A DNA stretch of 36,705 nucleotides from CAYLLD01 sp964425135 (GTDB lineage Bacteria; Pseudomonadota; Alphaproteobacteria; Rhodobacterales; Rhodobacteraceae): contig CAYRKW010000032.1 of the NCBI GenBank assembly GCA_964425135.1, forward strand, positions 1-36,705, written 5' to 3'. Every line of letters begins with the position of its first letter. Position 1 is the first letter of the stretch. The position numbers and the translations under genes are program-made. Shown piece after piece: positions 18,390 through 27,017 of this stretch. The notes beneath the pieces were generated by a model, which was given only the letters and a program-made list of their open reading frames with translations, made no database searches and was not told the DNA's origin.

Positions 18390-19222
18390 GCGAGCAAGGC
18401 TCAAAACCCCTACCGCGATTTGATGACCTGAAAAACCGTGTCACGGCTGCGATTGGACTGGCGGCTGTCTCGCTCTTTGCTTTGTGGTTTGGCAGCTGGG
18501 TTCTGGCGATCTATCTGGCGCTTTTGGTCTGCATCATGATGATGGAGATGAATGCCATGTGCCAGCACCACGGCTCGCTGTGCGCAAGCGGCGGTCTGGT
18601 GGCGATTGTCGGGGCGGTTGCGGCCGTGCTTTTGGGTGCGATCAGCCCGCTTTATGCGATGATGGCAATGCTGCCAACGCTGGGCACAATCTGGTGGCTC
18701 AACGATCGCAAGCTTGATTGGCGGCCGATTATCGGGATGGCGATGATCGTCTTTGGCGCTCTGGCGGTCTATCATCTGCGCGAGCGCGAGGGGGTTGGCA
18801 CCGTCGTCTGGCTGGTGGCCTGTGTCGTCGCGGCGGATACGGGCGGCTATTTCTTCGGGCGCAAGCTGGGCGGGCCGAAACTTTGGACAAAAATCTCGCC
18901 GAAAAAGACCTGGTCGGGCTTTGTGGGCGGGGTTATTTTGTCGATCATATGCACCGCCATTTTCGCCCTGCTTCTGGATGGGCAGATGGGCAGCTTCATC
19001 TTTCTGGGCATTCTGATCGCCGTCTTTGCGCTGATCGGCGATCTGCTCGAAAGCGCGGCCAAGCGGTTTTACGGTGTCAAGGACAGCGGGACGATCCTTC
19101 CCGGTCACGGCGGACTTCTCGACCGGTTTGACGGGCTATCGCTGGTGGTGATTGTCTTTTGGGTGATGTCCTCGATTGGCGTGATCAATATGACCCAGCT
19201 CTACACCTCCCTGCCGCTATGA
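18386..19222 (+). CDS. cdsA: Phosphatidate cytidylyltransferase (CDP-diacylglycerol synthase)
   Basis: A 278-residue multi-pass inner-membrane enzyme that makes CDP-diacylglycerol from phosphatidic acid and CTP. Seven or so hydrophobic segments are visible from residue about 20. The PROSITE-type CdsA signature is complete near the C-terminus: 'ESAAKRFYGVKDSGTILPGH' followed by GGLLDRFDG, with the K-R...K-D...H-G-G...D-R residues. It is linked to uppS upstream and dxr downstream by ATGA overlaps. Confidence 0.96.
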   Translation: MSEQGSKPLPRFDDLKNRVTAAIGLAAVSLFALWFGSWVLAIYLALLVCIMMMEMNAMCQHHGSLCASGGLVAIVGAVAAVLLGAISPLYAMMAMLPTLGTIWWLNDRKLDWRPIIGMAMIVFGALAVYHLREREGVGTVVWLVACVVAADTGGYFFGRKLGGPKLWTKISPKKTWSGFVGGVILSIICTAIFALLLDGQMGSFIFLGILIAVFALIGDLLESAAKRFYGVKDSGTILPGHGGLLDRFDGLSLVVIVFWVMSSIGVINMTQLYTSLPL

Positions 19223-20415
19223 GCGCGCGTCGCATATCCATTTTCGGGGCCACGGGGTCTGTGGGTCAGAACACGGTGGAGCTGCTGATGTCACTGGGCG
19301 GTGCGGAGCACTATGCGGTCGAAGTGCTCACCGGTCACAACAATGCGGAGCTGTTGGCCCGGCAGGCGCGCGCGCTGGGGGCGGCGCGGGTCGTGATTGG
19401 CGATGCACGTCTTGAGCGGAAAATGTCGGGGCTTTTGTCGGGCACCAACACGCGCGTGAGTTCCGGGCCGGAGGCGCTCTTGGAAGCGGCGCAAATTCCG
19501 GTCGATTGGGCGATGTCCTCGATTGTGGGCGCGGCGGGTTTGGCGCCGACGGTGGAGCTTGCCAAACAGGGCTGTATTCTGGCGTTGGCCAACAAAGAGA
19601 GTATTGTCTGCGCAGGGGCCTATCTGCTCGATCTGTGCGCGGCGCATGGGACAATCCTGCTGCCAGTGGACAGCGAGCATAGCGCGATTTTCCAGGCGCT
19701 CGGTCATGCAGCACCCAAAGAAGTCTCGCGCATCCTGCTGACAGCTTCCGGTGGGCCGTTTCGCACATGGAGTGCAGGCAGTATTGCCGAGGCGAAGCTG
19801 GAGGATGCGCTCAAGCACCCGAATTGGTCGATGGGCCAGCGGATCACCATCGACAGCGCTTCGATGTTCAACAAGGCGCTGGAGATTGTCGAGGCGCATC
19901 ACCTTTTTGGTCTGCGCCCCGATCAGATCGAGGTGGTCGTTCACCCGCAATCGATCATTCACTCGATGGTCGAGTTTGCCGATGGTGCGATCATTGCGCA
20001 GATGGGCGCGCCGGATATGCGCGGGCCGATCGGCTACGCGCTGCACTATCCCAAGCGGCAAAACCTCCCCGTCGACCGGCTCGATTTCACGACACTTGGC
20101 AGTCTCGATTTCGAGGCGCCTGATGTTGAGCGCTTTCCGGCCCTGTCCATCGCCGGCGATGTGATGGAGATGGGCGGCGCGGCAGGAGCGGTGATGAATG
20201 CCGCCAAAGAAGCTGCGCTTGATCTGTTTGTGGCGCGGCGCATCACCTTTGGGCAAATGGCGCAACTGGTGCGCGGGGCGCTGGACGATTTGGGGGAGGC
20301 CGCGGCGGCCGTCACCCCGCAAAGCGGTCTGGAGCCGGTTTTTGAGATCGATTCCCGCGCCCGTGACCATGTTCTTGCCAAAATCGACGGTCAAAAGGCC
20401 TCTGTCGGCGCATAA
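19219..20415 (+). CDS. dxr: 1-deoxy-D-xylulose 5-phosphate reductoisomerase
   Basis: A 398-residue NADPH enzyme of the MEP pathway, converting DXP to MEP and so feeding the isopentenyl diphosphate used by UppS. The Rossmann motif is 'RISIFGATGSVGQNTVELL' (residues 4-22). Other motifs are 'ALANKESIVCAG', the metal-site 'LPVDSEHSAIFQAL', and 'MGQRITIDSASMFNKALEIV' for substrate binding, then 'HPQSIIHSMVEFADGA'. Start ATG 19219 overlaps the cdsA stop (ATGA). Length is normal. The 141-bp gap after it probably carries a promoter for rseP. Confidence 0.97.
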   Translation: MSARRISIFGATGSVGQNTVELLMSLGGAEHYAVEVLTGHNNAELLARQARALGAARVVIGDARLERKMSGLLSGTNTRVSSGPEALLEAAQIPVDWAMSSIVGAAGLAPTVELAKQGCILALANKESIVCAGAYLLDLCAAHGTILLPVDSEHSAIFQALGHAAPKEVSRILLTASGGPFRTWSAGSIAEAKLEDALKHPNWSMGQRITIDSASMFNKALEIVEAHHLFGLRPDQIEVVVHPQSIIHSMVEFADGAIIAQMGAPDMRGPIGYALHYPKRQNLPVDRLDFTTLGSLDFEAPDVERFPALSIAGDVMEMGGAAGAVMNAAKEAALDLFVARRITFGQMAQLVRGALDDLGEAAAAVTPQSGLEPVFEIDSRARDHVLAKIDGQKASVGA

Positions 20416-20556
20416 ACGAGGACAACTGGCCACAAACGTCGCAGTTATACGCTTTAGGATCCTATTGATCTCCAATTGGTAGTAGCTGATCTGATATACG
20501 AGCGCCTGCCGCCCGATTCCCACACACAAAGCCACGCATAAGACACAAGGTAGAAC

Positions 20557-21891
20557 ATGGAACTCATCGCTGCGATCCCGCTTATTGGCGGTTTTCTTTC
20601 GACGGTCATCCCGTTTCTTGTTGTTCTTGGCATCGTGGTTTTTGTGCATGAGTACGGGCATTACATCGTCGGGCGCTGGTGCGGCATTGATGCGGAAGTC
20701 TTCTCGGTCGGCTACGGCAAACCCTTGAAACAATGGACTGACAAACGCGGCACTGTCTGGCAAATCGCGATGCTGCCCTTGGGCGGCTACGTCAAATTCG
20801 TCGGCGATATGAACGCAGCCTCTTTTGATGACGGCTCCATGGCTGGCATGAGCGGCGAAGAACAGGCGCGCAGCTTTCCGGCTGCTTCCGTCTGGCGGCG
20901 GGCCTTGACCGTTCTGGCCGGACCGGTTGCGAATTTCATCCTGTCCACGGTCGTTTTCGCAGGTCTGATCACCTATAACGGTATGGCAACGGACGTGCCG
21001 ACCATCGACGAATTCCGCATCCCTGTCGAAGCGCCCTACACGGTGCGATCAGGCGATGAGATATTGGCGGTCAATGGCGGCGCTGTCACCAGCTTTGCCG
21101 AGATTTACGACGCGATGGATGATCTTGATCCAGACGCTGATATCACCCTGACGGTGATGCGTGATGGGGAGCGAATGGACGTTCTCTCACCCTATCTGCT
21201 GCCGCCGTTGGTCTCTGGCGTTCAGCCGCTTTCCCCTGCAAGTCGCGCGGGCGTTAAGCAAGACGATCTGATCCTGACGCTGGGCGGTGAGAAACTCACG
21301 AGCTTTGACGGCTTGCGCGAAGTGGTTCTGGCCTCCGAAGGCGTGTCTCTGCCGGTCACGGTTCTGCGCGCGGGCGAGATTGTCGAATTGGAGATCACAC
21401 CGCAAATCACCGACACGCCGACCGCAGATGGCGGCTTTGAAAAACGCGTGATGATCGGTGTTGCCGGATCGCTTGCCTTTGAGCCTGCGACCATCACGCC
21501 AACACCTTGGACGGCCCTGTGGCGCGGCTTTGTCCAGGTGGGTGATGTGATCGTTACATCGCTCAACGGCCTCAAGCATATCATCATCGGAACGCTGGGC
21601 GCGGACAATCTGCAAGGCCCCATCGGCATCGCGCAAATCTCCGGCGAAAGCGCAAGTCAGGGCTTCCTGAATTTCATCGGACTGGTCGCGTTGATCTCCA
21701 CTGCAATCGGCATGCTCAACCTCTTCCCCATCCCCATCCTCGATGGTGGCCATCTGGTGATTTACGCCTATGAGGCCATCGCAGGACGCCCTCCCCACCC
21801 CAAAGTTCTAAATCTGGCAATGTCCGTTGGATTTGTGTTATTGGTGGCATTGATGTTGTTCGCGACGTATAACGACATCATGAGAATTTGA
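20557..21891 (+). CDS. rseP: Site-2 intramembrane zinc protease RseP
   Basis: A 444-residue S2P family metalloprotease. The zinc motif HEYGH (H31, E32, H35) lies in the first membrane segment 'VLGIVVFVHEYGHYIVG'. Two PDZ-like stretches follow (about residues 130-190 and 205-290, 'SPASRAGVKQDDLILTLGGE'). The third zinc ligand is in 'NLFPIPILDGGHL' (about residues 387-399). It cleaves anti-sigma factors in the membrane and signal-peptide remnants (family knowledge); its location before bamA fits the envelope stress link. The start follows an AAGG ribosome site. Confidence 0.96.
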   Translation: MELIAAIPLIGGFLSTVIPFLVVLGIVVFVHEYGHYIVGRWCGIDAEVFSVGYGKPLKQWTDKRGTVWQIAMLPLGGYVKFVGDMNAASFDDGSMAGMSGEEQARSFPAASVWRRALTVLAGPVANFILSTVVFAGLITYNGMATDVPTIDEFRIPVEAPYTVRSGDEILAVNGGAVTSFAEIYDAMDDLDPDADITLTVMRDGERMDVLSPYLLPPLVSGVQPLSPASRAGVKQDDLILTLGGEKLTSFDGLREVVLASEGVSLPVTVLRAGEIVELEITPQITDTPTADGGFEKRVMIGVAGSLAFEPATITPTPWTALWRGFVQVGDVIVTSLNGLKHIIIGTLGADNLQGPIGIAQISGESASQGFLNFIGLVALISTAIGMLNLFPIPILDGGHLVIYAYEAIAGRPPHPKVLNLAMSVGFVLLVALMLFATYNDIMRI

Positions 21892-21904
21892 AATCGGGCA
21901 GAAA

Positions 21905-21924
21905 AACACTGAGAAAACAGTGTT
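21905..21924 (+). repeat. 7-bp hairpin between rseP and bamA
   Basis: AACACTG, loop AGAAAA, CAGTGTT, 13 bp after the rseP stop and 27 bp before bamA. No T-run follows, so read-through into bamA is expected; it may be a processing or stability stem. Confidence 0.5.
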
Positions 21925-21951
21925 GTTCCGGCAAAGAACCGGGGGAGAGAC

Positions 21952-24312
21952 ATGAGGGCATCAGCGGGCAAAGCGGGCTATGTGAGCCGACTTATTAAAT
22001 CAGTGGCAATCGGGTGTGCGATTGCTGCAACACCATTACTTTCCGGCAGTCTTGATCGCGGCGCGGCTTATGCGCAGGTTTCGACCAGCTATTCACGCAT
22101 CGATGTGTCAGGAAACCTGCGCATCGAGGCAGACACGGTGCGTGTGATTGCGGGTATCCCGACAAACCAGCGGGTCTCGCCCTCTGATCTGAACCAGGCG
22201 CTGCAGAATTTGTTTGATAGTGGTTTGTTTGAAACCGTCGAATTGCTGCCGCAAGCGGGTCGGTTGACCATCAAGGTCGTGGAGAACCCGACCATCAACC
22301 AGATCGCCTTTGAAGGAAACGACGAGCTGGTGGATGAAGCGCTTGCTTCGGTCGTGCGTCTGCAACCGCGTCAGGCCTATAACGCGGCCTCTGCCGAGGC
22401 AGATGCCTTGCGCATTGTGGAGGCCTATCGCGCGGCGGGCCGTTTTGCTGCTGAAGTGCAGCCGGTTGTGATCCGCCGCACTGAAAATCGCGTCGATCTG
22501 GTGTTCGAGATCACCGAAGGGCGCGTCACGGAAGTGCAGCGCATCTCTTTTGTGGGCAATGAGCATTTTTCCGACCGCCGCCTGCGCCGCGTGATTTCCT
22601 CCGGGCAAGCGGGTTTTCTCAGCGGCTTTTTCGACTCAGGAACATTTGATCGCGACCGCGTTCAGCTTGATCAACAGTTGCTTCGCCAGTTCTATCTGGA
22701 TCGCGGCTATGTCGATTTTGAAGTACGTTCGGTGGTCTCCGAACTGGCCCGGGACCGGGCTGGCTTTTTCGTGTCGTTCAATATCTCTGAAGGGCAGCAG
22801 TACCGTTTCGGCGATCTTGGCGTGTCGAGCTCTGTGGGCAATATCGACGCGAGCCAATACGAGCGGATGATCGATGTGCGTTCGGGGGGCGTTTACAGCG
22901 CCTCTGACGTTGAAGATGTGATCGAGCGGATTGCGCTCGCGGTTGATGCAGACGGATTCCCATTCACCGATGTACAACCGCGCGTCACGCGCAATGATGC
23001 CAGCCGCACCATTGATCTGGACTTCGAGATCGTGCGCGGGCCGCGCGTCTTTGTGGAGCGGATTGATATCGAGGGGAACACCGAAACGCTTGACCGCGTG
23101 ATCCGGCGTCAGTTCCAGATTGCCGAAGGGGATCCGTTGAGCCGTCGTGATATTCGCCGGGCCGAAAATCGCATTCGCGCGCTGCGCATCTTTGAAGATG
23201 TTCGGGTGAACCTGCGTCAAGGCTCCTCCCCGGAGCGGGCGATCATTGATGTGGATGTGGTTGAGCGCCCAACCGGCGCGTTGAGCTTTGGTTTGGGATT
23301 CTCGTCCGATGGGGGTCTTTACGGCTCGCTCTCACTGACCGAATCCAATTTCCTGGGGCGTGGGCAGGCTTTCTCGACCGAGATCAACGTCTCGCAGGAT
23401 CGCAGGATCCTTGCGTTTTCCTTTACCGAGCCATCCCTTCTGGATCGTGATCTTTTGGGCGGTGTCGATCTCTTCTATCGCCAGTTTGACCGCGATGAGT
23501 CTTCGTTTCAGGAAACCAACATCGGCTTCTCGCCGCGCATTGGCTTCCCGGTCTCAGAGGATGGCCGCATGGAGATTTCCTACAGCATCTCCAACGATGA
23601 AATACGAGATGTTGAGGACGATGCCTCGATCCTGATCACCGAAGGCGATGCGCTGACATCGGCGATCAGCTTTGCCTATACGCTGGACAAGCGCGACAGC
23701 GTTGTTGATCCGCGCTCCGGCTTCCGGCTGCGTCTGGAACAGGAGTTCGCAGGCTTGGGCGGGGATACGAATTACTCGAAAACCTCCGGCTCGATCAAAG
23801 GCTTCTCGACGCTCCTGAGCGAGGACATTATTCTGTCCGCAGAACTTGAAGGCGGTGTCCTGGCCTATCGCGATGGCGACAGCCGGATCACCGACCGCTT
23901 CTTCCTTGGTGGCAACTCGCTGCGCGGGTTCGCAACAGGGGGGATCGGACCACGCGATGTTTGCACGAGCTGCGTCGGCGCTGGTGGCGCGGGGCAGAAC
24001 GTCAACGATGCGCTGGGCGGCAACTCCTTTGTGGTCGGGCGCCTTGAAGCCTCCTTCCCGCTCGGATTGCCCGAAGAATACGGCATCTTTGGCGGTGTCT
24101 TCTACGACGTCGGCTCGGTCTGGGGACTTGATAATACAGCAGGCTCCAGCGGCACTATCGATGACAGCCAGATTCTCCGCTCAGCGGCCGGTCTGTCGCT
24201 CTTCTGGTCCACACCTATCGGGCCGTTGCGGTTTAACTGGGCATGGCCAATTCAGAAAGAATCCTTTGATGAGACAGAGGACTTCCGCATCACGATTGAC
24301 ACGCGCTTCTAG
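21952..24312 (+). CDS. bamA: Outer membrane protein assembly factor BamA
   Basis: A 786-residue Omp85 protein that inserts beta-barrel proteins into the outer membrane. A strong GGGGGAGAGAC site precedes ATG 21952. The signal peptide runs to about residue 41 ('AAYA-Q'). Five POTRA repeats follow (about 45-425; e.g. 'YSRIDVSGNLRIEADTVRV', 'VERIDIEGNTETLDRVIRR', 'RAENRIRALRIFEDV'). The 16-strand barrel starts near 445 ('TGALSFGLGFSSDGG'), with the lid-loop motif region 'SLRGF' ('LGGNSLRGFATGGIGPRD') and the C-terminal signature 'FRITIDTRF' ending in Phe. Its end overlaps skp by 44 bases. Confidence 0.97.
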   Translation: MRASAGKAGYVSRLIKSVAIGCAIAATPLLSGSLDRGAAYAQVSTSYSRIDVSGNLRIEADTVRVIAGIPTNQRVSPSDLNQALQNLFDSGLFETVELLPQAGRLTIKVVENPTINQIAFEGNDELVDEALASVVRLQPRQAYNAASAEADALRIVEAYRAAGRFAAEVQPVVIRRTENRVDLVFEITEGRVTEVQRISFVGNEHFSDRRLRRVISSGQAGFLSGFFDSGTFDRDRVQLDQQLLRQFYLDRGYVDFEVRSVVSELARDRAGFFVSFNISEGQQYRFGDLGVSSSVGNIDASQYERMIDVRSGGVYSASDVEDVIERIALAVDADGFPFTDVQPRVTRNDASRTIDLDFEIVRGPRVFVERIDIEGNTETLDRVIRRQFQIAEGDPLSRRDIRRAENRIRALRIFEDVRVNLRQGSSPERAIIDVDVVERPTGALSFGLGFSSDGGLYGSLSLTESNFLGRGQAFSTEINVSQDRRILAFSFTEPSLLDRDLLGGVDLFYRQFDRDESSFQETNIGFSPRIGFPVSEDGRMEISYSISNDEIRDVEDDASILITEGDALTSAISFAYTLDKRDSVVDPRSGFRLRLEQEFAGLGGDTNYSKTSGSIKGFSTLLSEDIILSAELEGGVLAYRDGDSRITDRFFLGGNSLRGFATGGIGPRDVCTSCVGAGGAGQNVNDALGGNSFVVGRLEASFPLGLPEEYGIFGGVFYDVGSVWGLDNTAGSSGTIDDSQILRSAAGLSLFWSTPIGPLRFNWAWPIQKESFDETEDFRITIDTRF

Positions 24313-24859
24313 CATTACGCGGGCCGCTCGGGCGGCCTGCCTTACCGTGGGGCTTGTTGCCGGCTCGCTGGCCGTGCAGGCGCAGCTTGCGCACGCGCAG
24401 GTCGCTGTCAGCCAAGCCATCCTTGTGCTCAATCAGGAGCGCCTGTTGACCGAATCCAAGAAAGGTCGGCTCCTGTTGGACGAAGAGGACGCGGTCAAAA
24501 CCCAGCGCAACGAAGACGCAGCGCGGATCGAAGCTGAACTGGAGGCTGAGGAACGTGCGCTTGCCGAGCAGCGCAAGACGATGGATGCCGATGCGTTTGA
24601 TGCGCTGGCCGAAGCGTTTGACCAGAAAGTCGTCGCCCTGCGCCTCGAAGATCAGCGCGTGGCCGAGCAGCTTTCGACAAAGTTTGAAGACCAGCGCAAA
24701 GCGTTCTTTGCCGATATCGTCCCCATCGTCGCCGAAATTATGCGCGAGCAAGGCGCGAGCGTTGTGCTCGAACAACGCAACGTGCTGTTTACCGGTCCCA
24801 ATGTCGATATAACGCCTCAGGTGATTGAGCGGATGGACAAGGCCGCTGGCTTAAACTAG
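24269..24859 (+). CDS. skp: OmpH/Skp-family periplasmic chaperone
   Basis: A 196-residue Skp-like chaperone that keeps unfolded outer-membrane proteins soluble for BamA. ATG 24269 lies inside the bamA 3' end in another frame, with AGAAAGA upstream. A long, Arg-rich signal peptide (to about residue 44, 'AQLAHAQ') precedes 'VAVSQAILVLNQERLLTESK'. The middle (about 75-150) is a charged coiled coil ('EAELEAEERALAEQRKTM'). The end 'VLFTGPNVDITPQVIERMDK' is typical of alphaproteobacterial members. Confidence 0.9.
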   Translation: MRQRTSASRLTRASSITRAARAACLTVGLVAGSLAVQAQLAHAQVAVSQAILVLNQERLLTESKKGRLLLDEEDAVKTQRNEDAARIEAELEAEERALAEQRKTMDADAFDALAEAFDQKVVALRLEDQRVAEQLSTKFEDQRKAFFADIVPIVAEIMREQGASVVLEQRNVLFTGPNVDITPQVIERMDKAAGLN

Positions 24860-24894
24860 GCGATTGTCGGGGCGACACGAAAAGGGAAGGCTCT

Positions 24895-25362
24895 ATGTCC
24901 GATCAACCTGAAACCCATACCGTCAATATTCTGGACATCAAGCGGATGATCCCGCACCGGTATCCGTTTTTGATGATCGACAAAGTCCGCGATATTGTTC
25001 TGAACACCTCTGCGGTCGGGATCAAGAACGTCACGATCAACGAGCCGTTCTTTGAAGGGCATTTCCCGCAATCCCCTGTTATGCCCGGCGTTCTGATTGT
25101 GGAGGCCATGGCCCAAACCGCGGCTGTCATGGTCATTAAGACCATCGATGCGATGGACAGCGATATGCTGGTCTATTTCATGGGTATTGATGCCACCAAA
25201 TTCCGCAAACCAGTGACGCCCGGCGATCAGCTTGAGCTGCATGTCGAGGTGATCCGCGGGCGCGGCAAGGTCTGGAAATTCCGCGGCGTTGGCAAGGTCG
25301 ATGGAGCAGTGGTCGCTGAGGCCGAGTTCACCGCGATGATGGTGCCGCCCGAGAATGGCTGA
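24895..25362 (+). CDS. fabZ: 3-hydroxyacyl-ACP dehydratase FabZ
   Basis: A 155-residue hot-dog enzyme that dehydrates beta-hydroxyacyl-ACP in fatty acid elongation. Motifs are 'IKRMIPHRYPFLMIDKV' and the active-site block 'FFEGHFPQSPVMPGVLIVEA', with catalytic His in GHFP and Glu in VEAMAQ. AAGGGAAGG precedes the start. It overlaps lpxA by 8 bases and competes with LpxA for 3-hydroxyacyl-ACP, so this pairing sets the balance between phospholipid and lipid A (established in E. coli). No lpxD lies between skp and fabZ. Confidence 0.97.
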   Translation: MSDQPETHTVNILDIKRMIPHRYPFLMIDKVRDIVLNTSAVGIKNVTINEPFFEGHFPQSPVMPGVLIVEAMAQTAAVMVIKTIDAMDSDMLVYFMGIDATKFRKPVTPGDQLELHVEVIRGRGKVWKFRGVGKVDGAVVAEAEFTAMMVPPENG

Positions 25363-26173
25363 CACGGTGAGAGTAGACCCAAGCGCAAAAATCCATCCCA
25401 GTGCTATCATCGAAGATGGCGCGGTGATCGGCGCAGGTTGCGAGATCGGTCCCTATTGCCTGATCGGTCCTCAGGCGAGGCTGGCACGACGGGTCACGCT
25501 CAAGAGCCATGTAGTGATCGCGGGCGATACCCGCATTGGCGAAGACACGACGATCTGGCCTTTCGCCAGCATTGGCCACCAGCCCCAAGACCTCAAATTC
25601 GCGGGCGAGGCGAGCCGTCTTGAGATAGGCGATCGCAACATGATCCGCGAGAGCGTGACGATCAATCCGGGCACCTCTGGCGGCGGTCTGGTAACGCGTG
25701 TGGGAGATGACAATCTGCTGATGGTCAATGTCCATGTCGGCCATGATTGTACCGTAGGCAACACTGTGGTGATCGCCAACAACGTCTCGCTCGCAGGCCA
25801 TGTGCAGGTCGAGGATGATGTTGTCATCGGCGGTCATGCCGGTATTCACCAGTGGTGCCGGATCGGGCGCGGCGCGATGATCGGCGTGCTCGCAGCGGTT
25901 CTGGGCGATGTCATTCCCTATGGCACCGTGACGGGTGACAGCGCCAAGCTCGCCGGGCTCAATCTGGTCGGCCTGAAACGACGCGGCAAAGACAAGGATG
26001 ATATCACTGGCTTGCGCAAGGCGTTCAAAGGCATAACCTCCGGTTCGGGCGAGACGTTCAAGACCCGTGTTCAAAGCCAGGGCGATGCCCATCCCGACAA
26101 CCCGCTTGTACAAGAGGTCGTGGCGTTTGTGATGGCGCAGAGCGATCGCGCTTTCTGTCAGCCCGATGAATAA
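25355..26173 (+). CDS. lpxA: UDP-N-acetylglucosamine acyltransferase LpxA
   Basis: A 272-residue left-handed beta-helix enzyme, first step of lipid A synthesis. Hexapeptide repeats run from residue about 10 to 190 ('IHPSAIIEDGAVIGAGCEIG'). The catalytic His is in 'VHVGHDCTVGN' (about residue 129), and 'GGHAGIHQWCRIGRGAMIG' is the substrate-loop signature. The C-terminal helical part is present ('LNLVGLKRRGKDKDDITGLR'). It overlaps fabZ and lpxI by 8 bases each. Confidence 0.97.
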   Translation: MADTVRVDPSAKIHPSAIIEDGAVIGAGCEIGPYCLIGPQARLARRVTLKSHVVIAGDTRIGEDTTIWPFASIGHQPQDLKFAGEASRLEIGDRNMIRESVTINPGTSGGGLVTRVGDDNLLMVNVHVGHDCTVGNTVVIANNVSLAGHVQVEDDVVIGGHAGIHQWCRIGRGAMIGVLAAVLGDVIPYGTVTGDSAKLAGLNLVGLKRRGKDKDDITGLRKAFKGITSGSGETFKTRVQSQGDAHPDNPLVQEVVAFVMAQSDRAFCQPDE

Positions 26174-27017
26174 CGAACTGCCGATCGCGATCGTCGCCGG
26201 AAACGGTATCCTGCCGCGCATGCTGGCCGAGGATGCAGCGACGCGCGGGCGCCCCTATCGCGTGGTCTGTTTCAAGCGCGTCCCGCTCAGCTGGGTCAAG
26301 GATCACCCACATATTGAGACCGAGTTCGAGAAGATCGGCGGCATGTTTCGCGCCATGAAAGACGCGGGCTGCAAGCAGGTGGTGTTCGCAGGTGGCATGG
26401 CGCGGCCCAAGCTCAATCCGCTGCGCTTCGATGCGAAATTCGCGATGCTTTCGACCCGGCTTCTGCCTGCGCTCAAAAAAGGCGATGATGCGACGCTGTC
26501 GGTGATCGTCAAGACATTCGAGGGCGAGGGGTTTGAGGTCGTCGCCGCTCATCAGGTGCTTGAGGGTCTGACGGTCGGTTCTGGTTTTCTGACACAAGCG
26601 CGCGCGCAGGATGCCGATCTTGATGACGTGATGCGCGCCACCGAAATTACCCGCGCGCTGGGACGTCTGGATGTCGGGCAGGCTGCGGTCGTGGCGCAAG
26701 GCATCTGTCTGGGCGTGGAATCGATCCAAGGCACCGACCGGATGCTCGACAGTATCGTGGCACAGGCCGGGCATTATCTGCCTGATCCCAAGGGCACCAA
26801 GGGGCTTTTGTATAAAGCCCCCAAACCGGGGCAGGACTGGCGCGTTGATTTGCCGGCCATTGGGCCTGTGACGGTGCAGAAAACCGCTGCTGCCGGGCTG
26901 GGCGGGATTGTGATCGAAGCGGATTCCGTTCTGGTCCTTGACCGTGATGAGGTGGTGCGCGCCGCTGATGAGGCGGGTCTGTTCCTCTGGTCGCGACGCG
27001 TCGGCGACGGGTTATGA
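26166..27017 (+). CDS. lpxI: UDP-2,3-diacylglucosamine pyrophosphatase LpxI
   Basis: A 283-residue DUF1009-type enzyme that hydrolyses UDP-2,3-diacylglucosamine to lipid X and UMP, the alphaproteobacterial substitute for LpxH. The N-terminus 'LPIAIVAGNGILPRMLAEDA' and the C-terminal 'RLDVGQAAVVAQGICLGVES' and 'LPAIGPVTVQKTAAAGLGGI' blocks are typical. It lies between lpxA and lpxB, as in Caulobacter, and overlaps lpxB by 4 bases (ATGA). Confidence 0.95.
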   Translation: MNNELPIAIVAGNGILPRMLAEDAATRGRPYRVVCFKRVPLSWVKDHPHIETEFEKIGGMFRAMKDAGCKQVVFAGGMARPKLNPLRFDAKFAMLSTRLLPALKKGDDATLSVIVKTFEGEGFEVVAAHQVLEGLTVGSGFLTQARAQDADLDDVMRATEITRALGRLDVGQAAVVAQGICLGVESIQGTDRMLDSIVAQAGHYLPDPKGTKGLLYKAPKPGQDWRVDLPAIGPVTVQKTAAAGLGGIVIEADSVLVLDRDEVVRAADEAGLFLWSRRVGDGL

